Source of the DNA: Paraphysomonas bandaiensis
Lineage: Eukaryota > Chrysophyceae
Length of the DNA: 64,000 nucleotides
Direction: 5' to 3'
NCBI GenBank assembly: GCA_965644295.1
Contig: CBFFRP010000563.1
Span: forward strand, 1-64,000
Shown: one piece after another, positions 10,235 to 20,509 of the stretch
How the letters are laid out: every line of letters starts with the position of its first letter
How positions within the stretch are numbered: position 1 is the first letter of the stretch
Program-made: the position numbers and the translations under genes
Notes under the pieces: generated by a model
Seen by the model: only the letters and a program-made list of their open reading frames with translations
What the model was told of the DNA's origin: nothing
Database searches by the model: none

Positions 10235-11837
10235 ATGGAATCATTAATTGATGTTCATACGGAAAGATTTCATACAGAGATGATGAATCAGTTGAGCCCT
10301 CAGCAACTCCATAAAACTCAAGGTAGTTTGGATATTTATAGTGATAATGGACTCTGTATGAGTTGCAGTGAGTTGCTGTGAGTTGCTGTGTGTCTCTTTA
10401 TATCAACTGCAGGCTATAGTGACATACATACATATACATACATACATACATACATACATGCATACGAGACTATGCATACATACATATGAGTGTATATACA
10501 TACATATGAGGCTATACATACATGTGTACACATACACGTGAGTGCATCTATACATACATATGAGGCTATAGTAACATACATACATGTCTATATACACATA
10601 CGCGTTTATAGCATCACCTCACGATTTGTATGTAGGGTGTGCTTTGACAGCTCCAGGGAGTCCTCCGCATCGGCGGTCGTACATCTCTTACTCTAACGCT
10701 TCTAGCCCATCAAGCCTTTCTCAGCTATCGTATTCACCAAGTAACAAGGACTTCCCTGCATCTCATTCCTCCCATTCCGTCAATTGCATTGAGCTGGAAA
10801 CAGTGAGGTGTATATCCAGCCGTATGGCTGAGACAATACAGAAAGCAGAGAGAGACGGATACATTCCTCCCGAAACGTATTCTGTTTTCAACAGAGAGGG
10901 GTGTACTCAGGCATATTTTCCTGAGGTAGAATTGCTAATTTTGTTTCATTCATGTGGATATGTGTATTCTGCCTTTCGTGGCATTTGTTGTCTCACAAAC
11001 TATTTCTCACTTTCATTTTTTTAGAGTTATGGGAGTGATGCCATTGAATTTCTTTTCACGATTATTCAAGAGGAAACTCAGATGGAGTACGAATGTGTAC
11101 TGATTGCTCTCATTTATCTCGAACGACTCTCGATATCCACATATAATGATTTTCGCCTGTGTGCACTGAATTGGAGACACGCTCTATTTACTTGTATGCT
11201 TTTGGCTAGCAAGATATGGGATGACTTTTCATTGAGTAACGCAGAATTCGCAGACGTTTTTACGAACATGCCGCTGGCTCGCCTCAATAAACTGGAAAGT
11301 ACTGCACTGAATATGCTCCATTTTGATATGATGGTGTTGGAAGACGAGTATATGGAGCTCTTTAATTCTATTCACGAAGTTGTGTACATAGCCAAGTACA
11401 GAAGGTATAAGAAGGTGGACTATATAAGCGAGGAATTGGTCGAGCAAACGGCAACTGATATCAGTGGCTTAACTCTACGTACCACCGATGATGTAGACTG
11501 CTTGCAGGAATTTTACTGCCATGATAAACCTTCTAACCATCGCGTAAGGGTCAAACCACTAAATATGACAACACTGGAAACATCACTACATTGTTATATG
11601 CCAAGTAAGTACACTGGAGATCCCAAACAACAATCTGAGTCATACACTTCGAAACAAAAGAACCGTCGCAATTCTATCACGAAAGGGGTTGCCAAGATAC
11701 TAGCAGGTATTGCGTCGCACTTTCGCCCCAGAAAAAAGTCTATTGGTTCTGTATCTGATGACGGAAAGGTTTATGTGGAGACATCAACTACCGATGTCAC
11801 GAACACTTCCACCGTGACTTCTTTCGTGCTTTCGTAG
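10235..11837 (+). CDS. Cyclin Y-like cyclin
   Basis: Three exons, 10235-10322, 10636-10925 and 11025-11837, join in phase to 397 codons. Exon 1 (MESLIDVHTERFHTEMMNQL) was found from its in-phase donor CAAG/GTAG and the acceptor GTATGTAG. Residues about 30-85 are Ser-rich and likely phosphorylated or disordered. The cyclin core spans about 100-245 and shows the cyclin Y signature: ALIYLERL, then NWRHALFTCMLLASKIWDD, then NKLESTALNMLHFDM. The C-terminal tail is basic and Ser/Thr-rich (about 300-396). Cyclin Y proteins activate CDK14/PFTAIRE or Pho85-like kinases, often at membranes. No clear N-myristoylation signal (MG) is seen, unlike animal CCNY. Intron 1 contains ATAC/TATG-type microsatellite sequence. 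Confidence 0.85.
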
Positions 11838-12502
11838 CCCATAACTATTGGAATTCGCTCTCATTTGAGAGAATCGATATCCTCCGTGTTTTTGGTTGCA
11901 GTGTATTTTTTATACTACTTTTTTTGAACATATATGACCATATATGTTTTGTGTGTGTAATCTACCTTGATATGATATGTTAAATATTGTACTAGCGTGA
12001 GCTGGTATTGTTACATTACTTCTTCTTGGCTTTATAGATATTTTGTTTGTGAATGCGTGAACCATATGTCGTTTGTATGAGACATGTTGCCATTGTGTGA
12101 TGCTCTTGAGTCCTGTGATGACCACTGGGTAGAAAGTTCCCTCAATCTCAAGTAATGGCTTGTTTAGTAATTGTGTTTTTTTTGCTTCAATATTAGGTAG
12201 CATATATGTGTTTCGATTGCAGCTGTTATTCCTTATTTTTTTTAGAATTTTTTATTTGGATTCACTAATAATAATTGGATGACTTAAATCATGAGAACGC
12301 TCTGAATAGAAAAGAATGAAGTGAATAAAGAATGTGTTTATTCTCACTTTTGTCTAAAAAAGTGTTTATTCAGCTTCTTCAATGTTTGGCTCCAACAGAA
12401 ACTCTCTTAGTAGTGAAGGTCTTGTTTTTAGCAATGGGCTTAGAACTAAACAATTTAACTATTTTGTGCTTAACTCTAATATTCTATTATTTAACACTAT
12501 TA
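11838..12502. other. Intergenic, no gene seen
   Basis: T-rich sequence downstream of the cyclin, with 3' UTR-like composition and several poly-T runs. No convincing ORF or RNA. Confidence 0.5.
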
Positions 12503-12790
12503 AAGCTGCTTGTGCGGCACCGCAAACACAAAGGTTCAACCTCTTGTGCTCTATCACTCAAAGCAATCGCAGTGAGTAAGCAGAATGTTAATATTAAATA
12601 TACCCGATATCTGCTGACTTCAGGGTTTTTGAGTCCTTAAAGTAAACATCCCGGATACTTGACTTCAGCAGGCAGCAATACCCCGGATGCGCTTAAGATG
12701 GACCCATTCCCGGATGCCTGCTTATTCGTTATGTCCCAAAGACACCTGCACAGACAAGTAAAACTTACTAGTGACCCTTGTACCATTAGG
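12503..12790 (-). repeat. Dispersed repeat, copy A (family of 60089 and 60966)
   Basis: Reverse complement of part of 60089-60440. Shared blocks are AAGCTGCTTGTGCG, ACATCCCGGAT, ACTTGACTTCAGCAGGCAGC, CCGGATGCCTGCTTATTCGT and CCCAAAGAC. The pattern of repeated CCGGATGC motifs is kept. This copy lacks the coding-like part of the other two and carries a ~55-base insertion. Confidence 0.65.
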
Positions 12791-12955
12791 TACTAATCCC
12801 AAGGCCACCACGAAAATTTCAATACCTCGTAGTTTCTATTTTCTCAGATTTCTTCTGTGGTGGTAATGTATCGTTTTGAAGTGATCTAGAACAATTGTTA
12901 TTCCCTTGTAGTTTTATATATTCAACTACGGGTAGTAATAAACTTTTTATAACAC

Positions 12956-14234
12956 TGTAACGCTATGGCGTTAAACCATTATTCCTGTGATTGAGATCTG
13001 GCTGATGATATCTATGGTTCGGAGCGAGTTGTGCTTATGTGGGCTACATTAGAACGAGTGACAACCTCACTAGTGATATCTATTGTGTATATTATGATTA
13101 CATGTATGCTTGCATGTACATCACACTGTGTCATTGCACTGCATGTCATCATGGTATTTATATTGCGTTAGAGCTATGCATGTGTTAACTATATATCACC
13201 CACACCACATATATATGACACATTATACATCTTATCTATTATTGCACACATACTACTACACTTCACACATTTAACACTGTATGCTGTGTTGGTGTTGATT
13301 CTTCTCTAGCTGCAGATAGAAGGAACTAGAGATCAATATAGTGTATTCATATTCATCCATACCTTCTGCTATCTCTATATATATTATGCGTATTACCATC
13401 TATATCCGTCATTACACTCTTATCATCTTGCATACTGTATGGCATATTGTACACGTGCTTGTGTAAGATCCAAGTCTTGTCATAAGCACGATCTGTATAT
13501 ATACATGCCATGAATATGACGTATGTATGGTATATGTACACATTGTATCACCTGAGGGTTCATTCATCTTGTTATGAGGCCATTGGTACTCTCTGTGCGT
13601 TAAGAGCATCATCATCTTCAGTCTCTTCTTAACTGATGAAAAATATATCAGTTTGGACTGTTCATCATGTTTGGAGCCGTGACTTGTCTGATATATTTTT
13701 CATCACTTAAGAAGAGACTGAAGATGATGATGCTCTTAACGCACAGAGAGTACCAATGGCCTCATAACAAGATGAATGAACCCTCAGGTGATACAATGTG
13801 TACATATACCATACATACGTCATATTCATGGCATGTATATATACAGATCGTGCTTATGACAAGACTTGGATCTTACACAAGCACGTGTACAATATGCCAT
13901 ACAGTATGCAAGATGATAAGAGTGTAATGACGGATAAGAGTGTGAAGTGTAGTAGTATGTGTGCAATAATAGATAAGATGTATAATGTGTCATATATATG
14001 TGGTGTGGGTGATATATAGTTAACACATGCATAGCTCTAACGCAATATAAATACCATGATGACATGCAGTGCAATGACACAGTGTGATGTACATGCAAGC
14101 ATACATGTAATCATAATATACACAATAGATATCACTAGTGAGGTTGTCACTCGTTCTAATGTAGCCCACATAAGCACAACTCGCTCCGAACCATAGAAAG
14201 CACAGGAATAATGGTTTAACGCCACAGCGTTACA
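12956..14234. mobile_element. 1.28-kb imperfect palindrome / foldback element
   Basis: Left arm 12956-13649 and right arm 13686-14234 are near-identical reverse complements around a ~35-base centre. The ends read TGTAACGCTATGGCGTTAAACC and its complement with one mismatch. About 130 bases of the left arm (near 13272-13404) are missing from the right arm, and a few small indels occur. Flanking sequences do not form an obvious target duplication. Short ORFs on both arms are mirror images of each other and not genes. It looks like a foldback-type transposon or an inverted duplication. Confidence 0.85.
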
Positions 14235-14565
14235 CTACCTTTTCCCATCTCTTTTACATAACTGATGAAAAACAATTGTAGCACCGCTGCACAACACAAC
14301 GAATATATTTTATCATGAAAAGCAACTGAGAGGTATTGAAATTCGTAAATAAGTGTGACGATGAATTTGAAAACAATGTAGTTGCATGAGGCTTCCTCTT
14401 GTTGCTATTATCATCACTTTATTTATATACAACATCACGCTTAAATCCTGACTCGAATTCTATAAGTATGATATGAGGCACATAATTCTGATATGCAACC
14501 CTAAAAGAGCTGGGTACTGCTGCTCCTATAAATCACCTTTAGCATTAGATGTGACATTGAACCTC
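14235..14565. other. Intergenic, no gene seen
   Basis: Spacer between the palindrome and the Mutator-like element, ending in the left target duplication (ATTGAACCTC, 14556-14565). No ORF, RNA or repeat is recognised. Confidence 0.5.
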
Positions 14566-15634
14566 GGGATCTATTTTTCGACCAAGTCAATTTGGTGGAA
14601 TTTCCTAGTCACACCAAAATTGGAGTAAAAACCTAGTCAAAAGGTTAAAAAACCTAGTCATTAAATAATTAGATTTTTAACTTTACAATGACTAGGTTGA
14701 CTAGGTGGAATAGGGTATTCACCTAGTCAAACGTGGGAGCATACTCTACAAATATTGCATGCATGCAATATGCAATGTGCATCATATATTTCAGCATCGT
14801 ATCTTAGGATGGACAAATATCTCATCAGGGGCATCAGAGAACCGACGCTGCCATCGAAACCCTTTCTCGCTCTTGTATACCAGCACCAATCCAAGCATAT
14901 ACATATCTCCAGGCACTCGAATTATTGCAAGGACTGCCGCAAATCCTTTCAGGCATAATGGAGCTTGACAATAATGTTCCCTTACGTTATATAATATATC
15001 TCGTACACACCTCTTGTTATGTTTGTTGTGATGCTCTCCGAGCCATCAAAATGTTGCGTGGTGTGTGCGCATATCTTATAGTGGTATAATATAGTGGGAT
15101 GGTATAGTGGTATAATATAGTGGGATGGTATAGTGATGCATAGTAATATGGTATGGGTGTATAGTGAGATGGTATATGGGTGTATAGTGAGATGGTATGT
15201 GGGTGTATTCTGAGATGGTATAGTGGTGTTTAGTGAGATGGTTATAGTTCATACTTGTGAACTGTATGTAATATATATGTGTAGTCGGTGACTTTTATTG
15301 CTGTAAAACTGAAGTAATATGGAAGAAATTAGTAAAAAATATTATAAATAATACTCTTCACACTGTTATTAACTTCATAGTTATTTATTGTGCATAGTTA
15401 TACCCTTTTCCGACCATCACCAAAAATTTCACCAGGTTTTACATCAAAACCCAGGTTTTGGTATTACCTCGACTTTTAGACAGTCGCAATGTGTAATCAA
15501 TGGATATAAGAACGACTAGGTTTAATACTATATTTGGCTAGGTTGAGTCATTTATGGCTTTGACTAGGTTTTTACACCGAAAATGGAATGACTAGGAAAT
15601 TCCACCAAATTGACTAGGTTGAATAATATATCCC
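14566..15634. mobile_element. Complete non-autonomous Mutator-like DNA transposon
   Basis: Terminal inverted repeats of about 46 bases: GGGATCTATTTTTCGACCAA at the left and its counterpart GGGATATATTATTCAACCTA read inward from the right. Both continue through GTCAATTTGGTGGAATTTCC. The element is flanked by a direct repeat ATTGAACCTC (14556-14565 and 15635-15644), extendable to 11 with a shared C. Multiple subterminal copies of CCTAGTCA/TGACTAGG lie just inside both ends. There is no transposase ORF in its 1,069 bases. TIRs with a 9-11-base target duplication fit the Mutator/MULE superfamily. A shorter dispersed repeat is nested inside at 15311-15476. Confidence 0.85.
15311..15476 (+). repeat. 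Short dispersed repeat nested in the MULE-like element
   Basis: About 160 bases matching 29585-29745 in reverse complement. Both copies hold ACCAAAACCTGG/CCAGGTTTTGGT next to GGTAATACCTCGAC-type ends, a TGCACAATA..AACTATGAAG block and an AT-rich TATAATATTTTTTACTAATT block. The ends are weakly inverted. It is likely a small MITE or SINE-like element. Confidence 0.65.
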
Positions 15635-15644
15635 ATTGAACCTC

Positions 15645-15961
15645 CAGAAAAAGTCTTGAAGTATTGTTTCGAAGTCCAGGTTACGAAGTACTATCACTTG
15701 TACTATCATCATATTCTGATCTTCTACATATGTGACGAAAGATGGGCTATAACTTCGAGTGTTTGAGAATCTACTCTTGAAAGTTGACTTGTAATTGTGG
15801 TTCCTAAAATAATGAAGCAATGACTGTCAGTATCAAAATTGAGATGAAGATAGGTTTTGTTCGAGCCGAATGGAAGTGGAACGTTTGGTGCTAATATGGG
15901 CGTTCTGTTGAACCCAATTCAGGTAAAAACCTCTTTTGTTAGACTAGAGTGGGAATATATA
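15645..15961. other. Intergenic, no gene seen
   Basis: Host-like spacer between the transposon's right target duplication and the second copy of the 480-base repeat. Short ORFs here have no coding character. Confidence 0.45.
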
Positions 15962-16441
15962 TGTAACGACTACGGGTGATTGAGCCTCGCTATCATGACT
16001 AACATTGCTGGTCTTATCATCCCTGTCCATGTGCACAGGTGATGTGGGGTAGGATAGTCTTCTCACAACACTCTTCACTTAACTTCCTCTTCTTACTCTT
16101 TACTTCGCTACTTCTTAACTTTCAACAACTACGATATCAACTTTCACTATTATATCTAAAACTCCATATCCTTCTACCTATATCCCCATAGTTAATTCTA
16201 GAAGTGGTTTCCCAGCCATAAATAGCTAGTTTTCTACTTCCAGAAATAATCATATAAAAATTCCTTAACATCCTGCTATCTACTCCTATATCATCCTACA
16301 GAATACCTACGTATACCATCATAATACTGTACGGGTTACCATGAACGTCCGTTACATCCGTATGTACGGGTAGTTCCGGTACACTCCAACCCTATATCTG
16401 GCCTTAATACTCGTATCTTCTGATCTAATCATAACTACCAT
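15962..16441 (-). repeat. Dispersed ~480-bp repeat, copy 2
   Basis: Near-identical to 1444-1923, same orientation. It retains the start codon and first ~39 codons of the gag-like ORF, then ends abruptly, so it cannot encode the protein. Substitutions are few, so the duplication looks recent. The flanking sequence on both sides is unrelated to copy 1. Confidence 0.8.
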
Positions 16442-17114
16442 CTACATCTCATCTCATACTACAACCTACATCACTTCATCTTATTCTTCAGCCATAACAA
16501 CCTCCTAAATCACCCATACTTGACATACCCAATTTTGCTACATATAGATGCCATTGGTTTGAAACAATGCTTTGATCCATTAACCACTAACAACAAGCGA
16601 GCTACAAATAGCTCTACATTATAGGTATTAAGTGCTCAATATTTATTTAAGAATAGAGGTAACAACAACCAAGTTAAATTTTACATTGTAATAGCAGTTC
16701 GCATCCCAAAGAATAATAATAAAATAACCATAACTCATATAATGATAAAATTGTTCTTGTGTGCTGCATGACACAATGTCCAAAATTATGTATCTTAATA
16801 TAGTGGTCGTATCGCTCTTAATTCATGATGTATGTTCGGAAACATACATCTAAATTAATGAAATTTATGTACAGTGCCAGTAATCTAAAATCCACTGAAA
16901 CTCGATTGCTTATACTCAGCAATAAGTTACAGTGTCGGAAATACTGCAGAAAAAGTTTTAGAATTTGAAGTCTCGTCAACTTGAGATGAAACTAGGGGTG
17001 AAGATGACCCGACCTTGTACTGTCAACATATAGAAAAGTTAGACCAGCGTTCGGCTATATAAGAAGTGCCAGAAAAATATACGTAATTTTCAAGCACAAA
17101 CATCTGATAATACG
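16442..17114. other. Intergenic, no gene seen
   Basis: AT-rich spacer with small ORFs only; none is convincing. No RNA gene or repeat is recognised. Confidence 0.45.
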
Positions 17115-17799
17115 TTAAGTATTACACAAACAGTGATAACAGTGATTTACCATATTCACAATGAGAATAATTGTTATTGTTACCTTACTCGCCCCATCAA
17201 TATGTGTTCTTTTCCCACTTATATCTGGAAATCTTGTGAATGCTGGTTTATTATTCACAGGGGGTAATTGAGGTAAGACTTTATGAGGACATCGCCCATT
17301 AGGAGGATTTGAATACTCTGATAGAGGAATATCAATCTTTAATTCCAAAATATCTTTGGTAACTTTAGGTACTGATTTGGGACGTCTAAATGACATCACT
17401 GGTGATATATTCTGCGATAGTTGTGATGATAACATACATGTTGGTTGAAGAAGTATTTATGTTTGTAAAATCAAATGCGGTTGTCGGCTCGTTAGTATTC
17501 TTATATATCTTCTTCCATACAGCTTCATTAGATGGGGAATCAGATGATGATGATGATGATGATATTGTATGTATTGTATGACGTCTTTGTTTATGTGTAT
17601 GTGTATGTGTATGTGTATGTCTGTGTTTGTGTGAAGGTGTCTCTGTATGTGTGTGTGTATGTGTGTGTGTATGTATGTGTGTATGGGATGCAGTCGGTGT
17701 GCGTATATCGTCCGAGTTATCTCCAATAAATAATTCTTTCATATTATTTCCATTATATTCAATTTCATTTAAGTGTAGCATCTTATGTTTACTTTCCAT
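17115..17799 (-). CDS. Hypothetical protein with His-Thr repeat, structure uncertain
   Basis: Starting at 17799, a frame of 137 codons begins with a plausible N-terminus (MESKHKMLHLNEIEYNGNNM). It then runs through a TG/CA microsatellite encoding a His-Thr repeat (about residues 40-70), a poly-Ser stretch, and a normal-looking segment (SNEAVWKKIYKNTNEPTTAF). A second frame (17415 to ~17185) encodes another plausible stretch (DIPLSEYSNPPNGRCPHKV) ending near a GTAAGG/GTAACA donor. Joining the two requires removal of a length of 1 modulo 3. GT..AG boundaries 22 bases apart would do this but are too short for a normal intron, so a frameshift or sequencing error is as likely. No family is recognised, and the gene may continue downstream. 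Confidence 0.35.
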
Positions 17800-20509
17800 A
17801 TCTGATTAATTGTCTAGCATTGTGAGATATAGATGGATATGTGTGTGTATGTATGTATGCTCTGCTGTTTACTTGGAAACTAAACTCCGTTGAGTTGACG
17901 GTTAATGGAGCCTTTATATCCAATCATTTTAATATAGTCGTATATGATTTGATAATAACAGCACGTCAGATATTTCTTTTTGTTAAGAATTAGGGAAATA
18001 TTGGGTCATAAATATCTGGATTTTTTTGTTTTGTAGAGGAATGGGTTATAAATATCACGGATTTTCGAACAAAAACCAGGTTATATAGAGCAATATGGAA
18101 ATACATGTAGAGAGTATGTATCCTCCCTCGTTGCATATAGAAGAAGATATGCAGAGAATATATCTCACATCTCTCATTATATACAACTGCAGCAGTTTTG
18201 TATAGAGGTCCTGTGATGAAGCTGCATCTAAACTATGCCTGGTGTAATAAGGGAGTGTCTGATCTCATCCACTGGGTTTTCGATAGCTTAGTTTTTAGGA
18301 GGTGGCGGGAAGTACTCCAAAAAACCCTACTAAAAGTTTAAAAATATGCTATTTACTGGAAAAAATCCATTCAAAACACAATTTCCTGGATTTTCGAAGT
18401 ACAGTGTATAATTATCCAGAAATCCAGCAAAGAAAAAATGTGGTATAAATATTGGAGACTATTCCAAAAATGAAGGATTTTCATATATTTCTTAAAGATT
18501 TTTTCATTTTATCAATCAAAATATTGTGATTTTAACACAATATAAATTATAAAATACGGAATATTTCGTTAAATGGGGGCTTTTATAAGGCATTGCATTA
18601 ATATCCTCGTAAGATCAATACATGCATCTGTCTCACGCAGTCAAGCAAGCAACTCAATACAAAGTAATCTATCAAACCACTCTATGCAACTCCTTATATG
18701 ATTCTAATGATTTGTTTCATTCCCATATGAACTGCATCTTTACAGTTATGAAGATGGTCGTCTAAGATGTGGGAATATGCATGAAAGTGCATACTGGTAT
18801 GCAATTGACGTTACTCTCATGCACTATACTGTACCAGGCCTCTTAATACTGAAGTCTTTTAATGATATTATGATGCTCAGATGCATGATCTATCCACATA
18901 CAATGCACCATGCATGAGCCGTTTCTACTCTTATTCTTTATAGATTTATGAAGTTTCAATCCCATGTCGCTATGAGTCTGCGACAGCTCTACAGTCTTCT
19001 CTTTTTCTTCCTTCAATCACCAGAGTCTACATTTTGCTTCAGAGGAGGGGCTTCAAAGTCATCGTCTGGCTTTTCTAAATGCATGTTTATCTCAGAAAAG
19101 TGATGCACAACAATACGAAGACGTGTGTATACTCAAATTAGTCATAGTATTGGGCATATAATGAGCAATAGTTGAGAGTATATCTACAGGTCAGATGAGG
19201 TCTTTCGCAGGTGTGGTGTGCCGGCGTATCTAAATCGACCCCTCCTCCCCAACCAGAACTTATCACCATCAATACTGCGAATCAGTTAAAAGTAAGAGCA
19301 CCATCGTGTCAAGCACCATAAATCGCCGCATGGCGCTATGAGCAATGACCATCTCCAAATACTCCAATTTAATTAAAGTGACTGTGATTTACAGTCATCT
19401 GAGAGTGGGGAAATCCACCTATGTAAGAAAACAAAAACGGAAACGAGGCCGAAAATCTCGTAAGGCGTTCACTTTGAAGATATATATCAAAACATCTAGA
19501 TTATAAATTATATCTACTGTTGGTCATTTGAAACGAAATATGGTTCAAAGCATAACATTTCCAGTGATACTTTTACTGTCATCAGATATACGGTGACTTC
19601 TATTTAAGTGCATCTGAAAAGTGAAAAGTAATCAGCCAAGTTTGATACCCGTCTTCCTAGTCTGTTCCTGTTGTCATTTAAAAAAATTATACGTAATAGT
19701 TTTACATTCTTTATGCAATGTACTGATGCTTTGATCATTGCAATATAACAGTCTGGTGACTGTTTATGCACATATTAGTTCTCAAAACAAGATGTTAACC
19801 ACTGATTAGAAATAATTATAATTTTATTTAACATTTCAGAACATATTCATTTTGTTACATCTGTTTTACTTCACATTGTCATATGTTGACAATCAACACA
19901 CAACACACTATTTTGGTATCAAAACCTACAATCAAAGTAATGAATTATTCAAAATCTGCATTCTTTAGGTATGGCTAGGTGAAAATAACATAAACAGCTA
20001 CTCAACCTAGTCTTATTGTAAACGAAAAATATAAACTCACTAATGACGTTGAGTATCATATATGTCAATAGTTGACGTAAATGTACTTTGAACTTACGCC
20101 ATTACCGCATCAGGGCAACTACATACACTTTTACTACAATAACCAATGGCGTTACGGTACTAATACTTAGTCATAGATGCCACTTACTTCCAAGTACAAA
20201 TTATAATGGTTTGCAAAGGTAGTATACATGTATACACTGCGCTTCAGAATTGGCATAGGTAAGACATACGTAACAAAAATTGATAAGACAGAAGAAATTA
20301 TTACATTTCGATATGATTTCGTTCTATCTTTGGCAGCCCCTTCAAAATAGTAACGATAGTGACTTTTGCGTAATAATATCAGCTCAAAGAAAAATAGCAC
20401 AGCACGACATTGTTTGCCGTGTCTCTATAGAAAACTATCACATACACTAACACAAGTACTGGTGTAAATAGATACTATCGTATAATATCATAATATACCA
20501 ACACATGAC
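17800..20509. other. Long intergenic region, no gene seen
   Basis: About 2.7 kb of AT-rich sequence without a convincing ORF or RNA gene. At 18290-18440 it has several CTGGA(T)TTT/AAATCCAG words that recur at 24350-24740, which may be a diverged dispersed element. A 77-codon ORF at 20400-20167 (minus) is not convincing. The last few hundred bases presumably include the eEF3 3' UTR. Confidence 0.45.

Noticed and set aside
13412-13927. Identical 67-86-codon ORFs on opposite strands
   Set aside because: They are the same sequence on the two arms of the palindrome and contain no recognisable protein.
20167-20400. 77-codon minus-strand ORF just downstream of eEF3
   Set aside because: Phe/Leu/Tyr-rich composition expected of AT-rich DNA, and it falls in the likely eEF3 3' UTR.
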